Source: Brachybacterium sp036311905 (lineage in GTDB: Bacteria; Actinomycetota; Actinomycetes; Actinomycetales; Dermabacteraceae). From it: DNA of 64,000 nucleotides. Shown one piece after another: positions 51,411 to 59,590 of the stretch. Position 1 is the first letter of the stretch. Every line of letters begins with the position of its first letter. The notes beneath the pieces were generated by a model that saw nothing but the letters and a program-made list of their open reading frames with translations, had not been told where the DNA came from and did not search any database. The stretch is from positions 1-64,000 of the forward strand of contig NZ_JAZDCH010000023.1 of the NCBI RefSeq assembly GCF_036311905.1, read 5' to 3'. Made by a program: the position numbers and the translations under genes.

Positions 51411-53953
51411 CCCGTCTGCGCACCATCCCCGCCGACCCCGTCGACCGCACGCGGCTGCCGCTGGACGAGTGGCGGCTGGTGGAGTCCCGGCCCGGGGGCG
51501 ACCTGGGCCTGATGGAGACGCTGTTCGCCACCGCGAACGGCTACCTGGGCATGCGCGGCACGCCCTCCGAGGGCCGCGACGTGCACAGCCACGGCACCTT
51601 CCTCAACGGCTTCCACGAGACCTGGCCGATCCAGCACGCGGAATCCGCCTTCGGCTTTGCCCGCACCGGGCAGACGATGATCCCGGTCCCCGACTCGACG
51701 GTGATGAAGCTGTACGTCGACGACGAGCCGCTGCTGCTCTCGACCGCAGACCTCGAGGAGTACGAGCGCTGGATCGACTTCCGCGAGGGGGTGCTGCGCC
51801 GCGCGCTGATCTGGCGCACTCCCGCGGGGAAGCGGGTGAAGGTCGAGACCTCGCGCATGGTCTCCTTCACCCAGCGCCACCTCGCGCTGATGGAGATGCG
51901 CGTGACGATGCTCGACGGCGCGGCGCCGATCGCGATCTCCTCGCAGATCATCAACCGGACGGACTTCGCCGACGACTTCGGCTCCCGCGGCGGGCCCGGT
52001 CCCGTGACGGACAAGCACGATCCCCGTCAGACCACCGCCTTCACGCACCGGGTGCTCGAGCCGCAGCAGGACTGGCACAGCGAGCGGCGGATGCTGCTCG
52101 GCTATCGGGTGGCGCAGTCGGGGATGACCCTCGGCGTCGGCGCCGATCACCAGGTCGAGTCCGAGGCCGAGGTGCAGCAGCTGGTGGACACCACCCCGGA
52201 CCAGGGCCGGCACATCTCGCGCGCCCATCTCGAGGCGGGGCAGAGCCTCGTCGTGCGCAAGGCGGTCGCCTATCACTCCTCCCGGTCGGTCCCCCACCGG
52301 GAACTCTTCGACCGCTGCCGTCGCACCCTGGACCGGGTGCGCGAAGCGGGGCACGCGGTCCAGCTCGAGGACCAGCGCCGCTATCTCGCGGACTTCTGGA
52401 CCCGCTCCGACGTGCGCCTCCCCGGCCGACCCGTCGAGCAGCAGGCCACCCGCTGGTGCCTCTTCCAGCTCGCCCAGGCCGCGGCCCGCTCCGACCAGTG
52501 GGGCATCCCCGCGAAGGGCCTCACCGGATCCGGCTACGAGGGCCACTACTTCTGGGACACCGAGATCTACGTCGTCCCCTTCCTCACCTTCACCCAGCCG
52601 CGCTGGGCCCGCAACGCGCTGCGCTTCCGCGTGAACCTGCTGCCCAAGGCGCGGGAGCGAGCCCGGGAGCTGAACCAGCGCGGGGCCCTGTTCCCCTGGC
52701 GCACCATCAACGGCGACGAGGCCTCCGCCTACTACGCGGCCGGGACGGCGCAGTACCACATCGATGCGGACGTCTCCTACGCCTTCGCGCAGTACGCCGA
52801 CGTGACCGGGGACCTCGAGTTCCAGCGCCGTGACGGCGTTCGAGTGCTCGTGGAGACCGCGCGGCTGTGGTCGGACCTCGGGTTCTGGCGGGTCACGGCC
52901 GACGGCGACGCCGCCTTCCACATCCACGGCGTGACCGGCCCCGACGAGTACACCACCGTGGTCAACAACAACTTGTTCACCAACGTGATGGCCCGCTACA
53001 ACCTGCGCCGGGCCGCCGCCGCGGTGCGCGAACTGCAGCAGGCCGATCCGGCGGCGCACGAGGAGCTCCGCGTCGAGCTGGAGCTCGACGACCTCGAGCT
53101 CGAGCAGTGGGAGGCCTGCGCCGACGGCATGCTCATCGCCAAGGACGAGTCCCTCGGCATCCACCTGCAGGAGGACCGCTTCCTCGAGCGCGAGGTCTGG
53201 GACCTCTCGGCGACGCCCGACGAGGCCTTCCCGCTGCTGCTGCACTACCACCCGCTGGTGATCTACCGCTTCCAGGTGCTCAAGCAGGCCGATGTGGTGC
53301 TCGCCCTGTTCCTGCGCGGCAGCGAGTTCACCGCCGAGGAGAAGCGCGCCGACTTCGAGTACTACGACCCGATCACCACCGGCGACTCCTCGCTCTCCGC
53401 CGTCGTGCAGTCGATCATGGCGGCCGAGGTGGGCCATCAGAAGGCCGCACTGGACTACTTCCGCGCGGGTCTCTTCGTGGACCTCGGCGACCTCCACCAC
53501 AACACCGCCGACGGCGTGCACATCGCCTCGGCCGGCGGGGTGTGGAACGCCCTCGTGCACGGCTTCGCGGGCATGCGGCACGACGAGGGCCGGATCTCCT
53601 TCGACCCGCGTCTGCCGGTGGACTGGCCCGAGCTGAGCTTCCCGCTCACCGTGCGCGGGTCCCGCTTCACCGTCCGCCTGGTGCGCGAGGAGATCTCCTT
53701 CACCCTCGAGGAGGGTCCGGAGATCGAGGTCACGGTGCGCAGCGAGGAGGTCCGGGTCACCGCCGCGGGCCGGGCGGTCCCGCTCGCCGACCAGGGTCCG
53801 GTGCTCGACGACGCGGTGCTCTCCTCCCCGCGCGGCCTGGGCGATCAGCGGGCCGACGGCAGCATCGTCACCTCCTTCGTCCCCAAGGATCCCGACGAGC
53901 CGTGGGAGTACCCGGTCCCCACCGATCCCGACGACCTGCTCGAGAATCCCTGA
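51407..53953 (+). CDS. GH65 disaccharide phosphorylase (maltose/trehalose/kojibiose type)
   Basis: Inverting phosphorolysis of an alpha-glucoside to beta-glucose 1-phosphate plus glucose, 848 residues. An N-terminal beta-sandwich, then an (alpha/alpha)6 barrel with GYEGHYFWDTEIYVVPF and the catalytic acid Glu514 in GVTGPDEYTTVVNNN, then QADVVLALFLRG and the C-terminal beta domain. Coupling to pgmB fits the known beta-glucose 1-phosphate pathway. The disaccharide cannot be told apart by eye. Ends with a short tail EPWEYPVPTDPDDLLENP. Confidence 0.92.
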   Translation: MTRLRTIPADPVDRTRLPLDEWRLVESRPGGDLGLMETLFATANGYLGMRGTPSEGRDVHSHGTFLNGFHETWPIQHAESAFGFARTGQTMIPVPDSTVMKLYVDDEPLLLSTADLEEYERWIDFREGVLRRALIWRTPAGKRVKVETSRMVSFTQRHLALMEMRVTMLDGAAPIAISSQIINRTDFADDFGSRGGPGPVTDKHDPRQTTAFTHRVLEPQQDWHSERRMLLGYRVAQSGMTLGVGADHQVESEAEVQQLVDTTPDQGRHISRAHLEAGQSLVVRKAVAYHSSRSVPHRELFDRCRRTLDRVREAGHAVQLEDQRRYLADFWTRSDVRLPGRPVEQQATRWCLFQLAQAAARSDQWGIPAKGLTGSGYEGHYFWDTEIYVVPFLTFTQPRWARNALRFRVNLLPKARERARELNQRGALFPWRTINGDEASAYYAAGTAQYHIDADVSYAFAQYADVTGDLEFQRRDGVRVLVETARLWSDLGFWRVTADGDAAFHIHGVTGPDEYTTVVNNNLFTNVMARYNLRRAAAAVRELQQADPAAHEELRVELELDDLELEQWEACADGMLIAKDESLGIHLQEDRFLEREVWDLSATPDEAFPLLLHYHPLVIYRFQVLKQADVVLALFLRGSEFTAEEKRADFEYYDPITTGDSSLSAVVQSIMAAEVGHQKAALDYFRAGLFVDLGDLHHNTADGVHIASAGGVWNALVHGFAGMRHDEGRISFDPRLPVDWPELSFPLTVRGSRFTVRLVREEISFTLEEGPEIEVTVRSEEVRVTAAGRAVPLADQGPVLDDAVLSSPRGLGDQRADGSIVTSFVPKDPDEPWEYPVPTDPDDLLENP

Positions 53954-54044
53954 CCTCCCGGGGAGCAGCGGGCAGGTCCCGGATCGAGGGCCCCTGATGC
54001 AATAGGCTCCCGATCCGTCCCGCCCGTTCCGATCGAGGAGCATC

Positions 54045-54110
54045 ATGCGCCGCACCCCCGCCGTCCCCCGCGACGGCCAGGGCGCGACCCGCGGGGCGGA
54101 GCGAGGATGA
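54045..54110 (+). CDS. Candidate 21-residue leader ORF coupled to yihY
   Basis: Starts ATG 54045 with GAGGAG 5 nt upstream and ends in a TGA that overlaps the ATG of the next gene (ATGA). A -10 TAGGCT at 54003-54008 precedes it. Its peptide is Arg/Gly-rich and unconserved to my knowledge; it may act only to bring ribosomes to the next start, which has no ribosome binding site of its own except GAGCGAGG. Confidence 0.4.
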   Translation: MRRTPAVPRDGQGATRGAERG

Positions 54111-55339
54111 GCGCCGGGCGTCGGCCCCGACCGATCGTCGAGCACGCCCGGCCGCGGCTCAGCATCGTGCACGTCCTGAACCGGGTGCGCATGCGACTGC
54201 TCGACATCCAGGTGTGGGACGTCGCCGGCACCATGACCTTCTACTCCGTGCTCTCGCTCTTCCCGGGCGCGGTCGCGGTGGTCTCGCTGATGTCGCTGAT
54301 CGGCATCCAGGCGGAGACCCTCCAGGCCCTCTCCCGCCTCGTCGTCGAGATCTTCCCGACCCTGGACCCCGCGCCGTATCTCACCGCGATCGAGGCCGCC
54401 TCGAGCACCTCCGGCGGCCTGCTCGGGCTGCTGCTGGGCACCCTCGGCTCGCTCGTCTCCGCCTCCAACGGCGTCGCGGCGCTGCACCGCGCCCTGCACC
54501 GGGTCTACGACACGCGCGAGGGCCGGCCCTTCCTCTGGTTCCGCACGATCGTCTTCGGGGAGACGGTGCTGATCGTCTCGGTGGTGCTCCTCGCGATCGG
54601 CATGATCATCGTCGGCGGCGAGGCGAGCCAGCGGATCGGCGAGTTCATCGGCATCCCGATCTTCGCCTTCCACGCCTGGAACCTGGTGAAGTGGCCGATC
54701 CTGCTGGTCATCCTGATCATCGGTGTGTCGCTGGCCTACTACCTGTTCCCCAACGTGCGCCTGCCGCGGTACCGACTCATGACCCTCGGGTCGACGCTCT
54801 CGGTGCTGACCCTGTTCGGGGCCGCGCTGCTCGCCGGTCGCCTCCTGGCCTACGCGACGCGCTTCGCGGAGGTGCTCACCGTCCTCAACGGGCTCATCGC
54901 GATCCTGCTGCTGCTGTGGCTCGCGAACATCGTGATCATCGGCGGCGCCGCTCTGGATGCCGAGTTCCTGCGCGCCCGCCAGATCGCGAGCGGTCTCGAC
55001 GCCTGGCACGCGATCGTGCTCGACTCCCACGCCACGCACACCCTCGACTTCCTGGCGGCCGACGCCGCGGACGCCGAGCAGATCGGCCGGGCGGTCGCCG
55101 AATCCGTGCGCAGCGGCGACCCGCTGCGCCACGAGCGCACGCCGTGGATCGTCGACGCCCGCAACCCCCTCGCGGTGAACCCGCCGGCACGGCACCGGGT
55201 GACCTCCTCCCCCACCACGTCCGCGTCCGTTGACTCCACGTCCTCCTCAGCTGACTCCGCTGCATCCTCTGATTCCTCCGCATCCCCCGCCGCTCACGAG
55301 AATCCCCGATCCGACCCTCCAGGAGACTCCCCCGCATGA
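54107..55339 (+). CDS. YihY/BrkB-family membrane protein
   Basis: Inner-membrane protein of 410 residues with about six transmembrane helices (about 42-325). DVAGTMTFYSVLSLFPGAVAVVSL and GGAALDAEFLRARQ are typical of YihY/UPF0761. Earlier called ribonuclease BN in error; true function unknown. The last about 50 residues are a Ser/Ala-rich low-complexity tail. Its stop overlaps the def start (ATGA). Confidence 0.9.
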   Translation: MSAGRRPRPIVEHARPRLSIVHVLNRVRMRLLDIQVWDVAGTMTFYSVLSLFPGAVAVVSLMSLIGIQAETLQALSRLVVEIFPTLDPAPYLTAIEAASSTSGGLLGLLLGTLGSLVSASNGVAALHRALHRVYDTREGRPFLWFRTIVFGETVLIVSVVLLAIGMIIVGGEASQRIGEFIGIPIFAFHAWNLVKWPILLVILIIGVSLAYYLFPNVRLPRYRLMTLGSTLSVLTLFGAALLAGRLLAYATRFAEVLTVLNGLIAILLLLWLANIVIIGGAALDAEFLRARQIASGLDAWHAIVLDSHATHTLDFLAADAADAEQIGRAVAESVRSGDPLRHERTPWIVDARNPLAVNPPARHRVTSSPTTSASVDSTSSSADSAASSDSSASPAAHENPRSDPPGDSPA

Positions 55340-55902
55340 CCGTCCGCCCCATCACCATCGTCGGCCACCGCGCGCTCGCGCAGCGCACCCGTCGGGTCCG
55401 GGAGATCACCGACGAGCTCCGCACCCTGGTCGCGGACATGTTCGAGACCACCGACGCCGCGAACGGAGCAGGCCTCGCCGCCCCGCAGGTGGGGTCGCGC
55501 TGGCGGCTGTTCGTCGTGGACTGCCCCGACGCGAGCGGGGAGCGCCACCGCGCCGTGGTGATCAACCCCCGACTCGAGCGCTTCGGCGGGCTCGAGCTCG
55601 ACGAGGAAACCCTCGAGGGATGCCTCTCCGTCCCCGGCGAGGGCTATCCGACGGCCCGTCATCGCGGCGCCCGGGTGACCGGGATCGATCTCGAGGGCGA
55701 CGAGGTGGTGCTGGAGGACGAGGGCGGAGTGCTCGCCCGCGCCCTGCAGCACGAGATGGACCATCTCGACGGCTCCCTCTACCTCGACCGCCTCTCCCCC
55801 GCACTGCGCCGCGAGGCCCTGGATGCCGTGACGCGGCGGGGCTGGCGCGCCCGCGGCCTGCTGACCTGGGATCCCCGCGAGCTCGAGGCCGCCGATGTGT
55901 GA
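55336..55902 (+). CDS. def: Peptide deformylase
   Basis: Removes the N-formyl group from nascent proteins, 188 residues. Motif 1 GAGLAAPQVG (44-53), motif 2 EGCLSVPG with metal ligand Cys96, and motif 3 QHEMDHLDG with His139, Glu140 and His143. AGGAGA lies before the ATG. Overlaps yihY. Confidence 0.97.
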   Translation: MTVRPITIVGHRALAQRTRRVREITDELRTLVADMFETTDAANGAGLAAPQVGSRWRLFVVDCPDASGERHRAVVINPRLERFGGLELDEETLEGCLSVPGEGYPTARHRGARVTGIDLEGDEVVLEDEGGVLARALQHEMDHLDGSLYLDRLSPALRREALDAVTRRGWRARGLLTWDPRELEAADV

Positions 55903-55936
55903 GATCCCCGCCCGTCGCACCTCCAGGGTCGCGGCC

Positions 55937-55942
55937 TATCCT
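55937..55942 (+). promoter_or_regulatory. -10 box TATCCT, leaderless start of the Rieske gene
   Basis: TATCCT exactly 6 nt before the ATG at 55949; no ribosome binding site. Confidence 0.55.
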
Positions 55943-55948
55943 GGGCGC

Positions 55949-56377
55949 ATGGAACGCCCGTGCCTCTCCCGCCGCCACGCCCTGCTGCTGCCCGCCTCCG
56001 CCGCCGGGCTCGGCGTCCTCGCCGCCTGCGCCCCCGAGGACGAAGGCTTCGGGACCGCGGACCCGGTGCGCGCCACCGAGGACGGCTCGATCCCCCTGGA
56101 CCAGGTCCCGGAGAACGCCTCGACGCTCGTGAACTTCGGCGGCCAGAGCCCCTTCGTGCTGATCGTCCGCGGCACCGGCGAGGAGATTGCCGCCTACTCG
56201 GGGTACTGCACCCACAACGGCTGCGCCCTGCGCCAGAACGAGGCGGAGCTGGACTGCCCGTGCCACGGCTCGCGCTTCGACGCCGCGACGGGCGAGGTGC
56301 TCCTCGGGCCGGCCACGACCCATCTGCCCGAGGTCGCCGTCGAGGTCGCCGACGGCGCGATCCGCCGTGTCCTCTGA
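55949..56377 (+). CDS. Exported Rieske 2Fe-2S lipoprotein
   Basis: 142 residues. The N-terminus has SRRHALLLPASAAGLGVLAAC: a twin arginine, hydrophobic core and lipobox ending at Cys27, so Tat export and lipid anchoring are likely. The Rieske ligands are Cys87 and His89 (CTHNGC) and Cys103 and His106 (CPCHGS), with Cys92/Cys105 as the disulfide. It is a small stand-alone protein, not a cytochrome bc1 subunit; partner unknown. Overlaps trmB by 11 nt. Confidence 0.93.
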   Translation: MERPCLSRRHALLLPASAAGLGVLAACAPEDEGFGTADPVRATEDGSIPLDQVPENASTLVNFGGQSPFVLIVRGTGEEIAAYSGYCTHNGCALRQNEAELDCPCHGSRFDAATGEVLLGPATTHLPEVAVEVADGAIRRVL

Positions 56378-57158
56378 AGGGCCCGGTCCGACCCGCGACG
56401 TGGTCTCCTTCGTCCGGCGCGGCGAGCGCCTGACGCCGAGCCGCCAGACCGCCTGGGACCGTCTCGCCGAACTTTACGTCCTCGACCTCCCGCGCGGCGA
56501 GCGGGACACGCTCCCCGCCGACGACGCCGCGCTCGACCTCGAGAAGGTCTTCGGCCGCCGCGCCGAGCTGGTCGTCGAGGTGGGCAGCGGACTCGGCGAG
56601 AACATCGTCGCCGCCGCCGCGGCGCACCCCGAGCGGGATCACCTGGGCGTCGAGGTCTACCGTCCGGGGCTCGCGCAGACCCTCAGCCGCCTGGACCGGC
56701 TCCGCCCCGCTCTCCCGCAGAACCTGCGGCTGCTGCCGCTGGACGCGCAGCGTGCCCTGCCGGCCCTGCTCGCCCCGGGCTCGATCCAGGAGCTGTGGGT
56801 GTTCTTCCCCGATCCCTGGCCGAAGTCCCGCCACCACAAGCGGCGCCTGATCAACCCTCCGTTCCTCGACGCCGTGCTGCCGCTGCTCGCCCCCGGCGGC
56901 ACCTTCCGCCTCGCCACCGACTGGGCGCAGTACGCCGGGCACATGCGCCAGCAGCTCGACGCGCACGAGGATCTCGAGCCGCTGCACCCGGACGGCCCCC
57001 GCCCCGAGGGCACCACCACGGACGACGTCCCGCCGGGGCTCCCCGTGGAGGGATGGGCTCCGCGATTCGCGGGTCGTGTGAAGACCAGCTTCGAGACCAA
57101 GGGACGCGCGGCGGGCCGCCTAGTATGGGATCTCGCGTACACCCGCTCCGCGCCCTGA
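56367..57158 (+). CDS. trmB: tRNA (guanine-N7-)-methyltransferase
   Basis: Methylates G46 of tRNAs with SAM, 263 residues. VEVGSGLGENIVAAA (SAM motif), EVYRPGLAQTLSRL, and WVFFPDPWPKSRHHKRRLI (substrate motif) are diagnostic. The GTG start lies within the Rieske gene end, so it is co-transcribed. A long N-terminus precedes the fold by about 55 residues. Confidence 0.96.
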   Translation: MSSEGPGPTRDVVSFVRRGERLTPSRQTAWDRLAELYVLDLPRGERDTLPADDAALDLEKVFGRRAELVVEVGSGLGENIVAAAAAHPERDHLGVEVYRPGLAQTLSRLDRLRPALPQNLRLLPLDAQRALPALLAPGSIQELWVFFPDPWPKSRHHKRRLINPPFLDAVLPLLAPGGTFRLATDWAQYAGHMRQQLDAHEDLEPLHPDGPRPEGTTTDDVPPGLPVEGWAPRFAGRVKTSFETKGRAAGRLVWDLAYTRSAP

Positions 57159-57207
57159 GCGGCATGGGGTTCGCGCGCCTGTCGACCATCTGCGAGAGCG
57201 AGTCCTC

Positions 57208-58257
57208 ATGAACGCCCCCGACGACGTCCAGCTCCCCTCCGACTGGGAGGACGAGGACGCCCCCGATCCTCGCGGTCGACGGGGTCGTCGCATCGCCCTG
57301 ATCTCCCTGGGCCTCGTCGCCGTGCTCGTGCTCGGCGTCGGCCTCGTGGTGGCGAACTACCTCCGCGGGATCGACAACCAGTACCAGAAGCGCACCGTCG
57401 AGACCATCACCCGTGGCGCCTCCGACGGCGATCGGCCCGAGGCGGAGCCCGGATCGGGCCGCAACTTCCTGCTGCTCGGCTCCGACAAGCGCTCCGAGGA
57501 GGACGCCGCCTCGGAGGGCGTGACCGGGCAGCGCTCCGACGTGATGATGCTCGTGCACGTCTCGGACGACAACGAGACCGTCTACGTCATCTCCTTCCCC
57601 CGTGACCTGTACGTCGAGATCCCCGGCCACGGCACCAACCGCATCAACGCCGCCCTCGCCTTCGGCGGCCTGAGCCTCGCGGTGACCACGGTCGAGAACT
57701 ACACCGGCGTGCCGATCGACCATGTCGCGCTGATCGACTTCGACGGCATCCAGGGCCTCGTCGACACCCTCGGCGGGATCGACGTGGCGGTCCCGGAGAA
57801 CTTCAGCGCCGGCGGTTTCGAGTTCACCGAGGGCACCCAGACGATGAACGGCGAGCAGGCACTCGTCTTCGTGCGCGAGCGCAAGCAGTTCTCCGACGGC
57901 GACTTCCAGCGCAACCGGAACCAGCAGGCCGTGCTCAAGGGCATCGCGACGAAGCTGATCAGCGCCGACACCCTGAGCGATCCCGGGAAGCTCTCGGAGA
58001 CCGTCGGCTCGATCTCCCCCTATCTCACCACCGACGACCAGCTCACCTCCTCGGCGCTGGTCGAGCTGGGGCTGTCGATGCGCTCGATCCGCAGCGGCGA
58101 CATGTACTTCCTCTCCGTGCCCCACGGCGGTCCCACCACCACCAGCGGTGGCGCGAGCGTCGTCGCGACGGACGAGGACGCCATGGAGACCCTCCGCGCC
58201 GCGCTGCGCGAGGACGACATGGGCACGTACTACGCTCAGAACGCCGGGACCTACTGA
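57208..58257 (+). CDS. LytR-CpsA-Psr (LCP) family cell wall ligase
   Basis: Membrane-anchored phosphotransferase that links secondary polymers such as teichoic acid or arabinogalactan to peptidoglycan, 349 residues. An acidic cytoplasmic N-terminus, one transmembrane helix (about 29-50), then the LCP domain: FLLLGSDKR, RSDVMMLVHV, ISFPRDLYVEIPG, INAALAFGG, DTLGGIDV and LVFVRERKQFSDGDFQRNRNQQ. The catalytic Asp and Arg residues appear intact. Confidence 0.94.
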   Translation: MNAPDDVQLPSDWEDEDAPDPRGRRGRRIALISLGLVAVLVLGVGLVVANYLRGIDNQYQKRTVETITRGASDGDRPEAEPGSGRNFLLLGSDKRSEEDAASEGVTGQRSDVMMLVHVSDDNETVYVISFPRDLYVEIPGHGTNRINAALAFGGLSLAVTTVENYTGVPIDHVALIDFDGIQGLVDTLGGIDVAVPENFSAGGFEFTEGTQTMNGEQALVFVRERKQFSDGDFQRNRNQQAVLKGIATKLISADTLSDPGKLSETVGSISPYLTTDDQLTSSALVELGLSMRSIRSGDMYFLSVPHGGPTTTSGGASVVATDEDAMETLRAALREDDMGTYYAQNAGTY

Positions 58258-58282
58258 CCACCTCGTCGACTGGAGGAACTCC

Positions 58283-58648
58283 GTGGCCAATCCGCTCGTG
58301 AAGATCGCTGTCCCGTTGGCGGGCGTCATCGCCGCCACCCTCGGGAGGAAGGTCGCCGCCGCCGGCTGGGGCGTCGTCTTCGGGGAGGACGCCCCGACCC
58401 CGAAGGCCACCAAGGCCACCCGCAAGGAGACGCTCCGGCAGCGCAAGCAGGCGAAGAAGGACGGTCTCTCGAAGGCGGAGATCCGGGCCATCCGAGATCC
58501 GTCCGAGGAGCAGCCGATCTGGAAGGCGATGCTGTGGGCGCTGGTCTCCGGCGTGCTCTTGCAGGGCTTCCGCCTGCTCGCCCAGCGCGGCGCGAAGGCC
58601 GGCGCGGAGGGGCTGACCCGTCGTCGGCCCCGCCCCAACCGCGGCTGA
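58283..58648 (+). CDS. DUF4235 membrane protein
   Basis: 121 residues; an N-terminal hydrophobic segment with GRKVAAAGW, a central Lys/Arg-rich stretch (KATKATRKETLRQRKQAKKDGLSK) and a second hydrophobic segment (about 82-100). This matches DUF4235, whose function is unknown. GTG start with GGAGG 7 nt upstream; 25 bp after the LCP gene. Confidence 0.8.
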   Translation: MANPLVKIAVPLAGVIAATLGRKVAAAGWGVVFGEDAPTPKATKATRKETLRQRKQAKKDGLSKAEIRAIRDPSEEQPIWKAMLWALVSGVLLQGFRLLAQRGAKAGAEGLTRRRPRPNRG

Positions 58649-58691
58649 GCCGGCGGGCCGGGCCCGGCCCGCACACTCCCCCGAACGACGA

Positions 58692-58721
58692 GAACGCCCC
58701 GCGGAGCACCGCGGGGCGTTC
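58692..58721. terminator. Bidirectional terminator
   Basis: Perfect 13-bp stem with AGCA loop, between convergent DUF4235 and phoU genes; extra ACGACG/CGTCGT pairing outside a one-base bulge. No U-tract. Confidence 0.85.
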
Positions 58722-58742
58722 GTCGTCGGAGAGGGGGACGGC

Positions 58743-59417
58743 TCAGATGTCCTGCACGTCCACGCTCGCGCTGAGCGTGTCGAGCGAGTCGCCGGTGACC
58801 AGGAAGCCGACGCGACGCACGAGGGACACGGCGTGGTCGCCGAGGCGCTCGTAGAAGCGGATCAGCAGGGTCATGTCCACGACCTGGCTGTTGGTGAGGC
58901 CCGACTCGCCGGACATCTCGCGGGAGATCTGCAGCATGAGCTCGTCGAGCTCCTCGTCCTCCTTCTCGACCTGGGCCCCGAGGGCCAGGTCCCGCTCCGC
59001 GATGACCTGCGCGGCCTCCACGAGCGCCGCCCCCGCCAGCTCGGCCATACGGGCGATCTGCTCACGGTGCGAATCGGGGACCGCGAGGGCCGGATGGGCC
59101 CGACGGGCGATGAGGGCGATGTGCGCCCCGAGGTCGCCCATGCGCTCGAGCGAGGAGCTCATCCGCAGCGCCGCGACGAGCAGGCGCAGGTCGGTGGCGA
59201 CCGGGGACTGACGGGCCAGCAGCTCGACGACCTTCGCGTCCAGCTCGCTCTGGCGCTCGTCGAGGTGGGGGTCGGCGGCGATGACCCGCTCCGCGAGGGC
59301 GAGATCGCCCTCGAGCAGGGCGGTGGTCGCGTCCTTCAGTGCGGTCCCGGCCATCTCGGCCATGTCGACCAGATCGTCGATGACGTGCTGCAGGTCGCTC
59401 TGGTACGCCTCGCGCAT
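58743..59417 (-). CDS. phoU: Phosphate transport regulator PhoU
   Basis: Links phosphate uptake to the SenX3/RegX3 system, 224 residues, two three-helix repeats (LLVAALRMSSSLERMGDLGAHIA and TLLIRFYERLGDHAVSLVRRV). The E-x3-D metal-site pattern is kept in both. AAGGAG before the ATG at 59417. Divergent from senX3. Confidence 0.96.
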   Translation of the reverse strand: MREAYQSDLQHVIDDLVDMAEMAGTALKDATTALLEGDLALAERVIAADPHLDERQSELDAKVVELLARQSPVATDLRLLVAALRMSSSLERMGDLGAHIALIARRAHPALAVPDSHREQIARMAELAGAALVEAAQVIAERDLALGAQVEKEDEELDELMLQISREMSGESGLTNSQVVDMTLLIRFYERLGDHAVSLVRRVGFLVTGDSLDTLSASVDVQDI

Positions 59418-59469
59418 GGTGATGCTCCTTGTCTGAAGGGGATCGTCGCCGCGCATCCTCGCAATCGTC

Positions 59470-59497
59470 GGTGAACGCTTGTCGGCGGCGGATGAAC
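59470..59497 (-). promoter_or_regulatory. Candidate PHO-box half-sites upstream of phoU
   Basis: GTTCATC (59497-59491) and GTTCACC (59476-59470) on the minus strand, 21 bp apart. PHO boxes of actinobacteria are GTTCACC-type direct repeats at 11 bp; the middle copy is not visible, so this is weak. Confidence 0.3.
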
Positions 59498-59578
59498 GAC
59501 AGGTGTGGTCCCCATGAACTCCTGGTTCGCAGTGTGCCGGTTCTCGCAGCGGAATGCCAGGCGAGGCGATCCGGGGCC

Positions 59579-59584
59579 TAGGCT
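59579..59584 (+). promoter_or_regulatory. -10 box TAGGCT, leaderless start of senX3
   Basis: TAGGCT exactly 6 nt before the GTG at 59591; the adjacent in-frame GTG at 59588 would be only 3 nt away. Confidence 0.55.
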
Positions 59585-59590
59585 GTTGTG

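Noticed and set aside
59523..59553. GGTTC direct repeats on the plus strand before senX3 as a PHO box
   Set aside because: The 15-bp spacing does not match the 11- or 22-bp period of PHO boxes.
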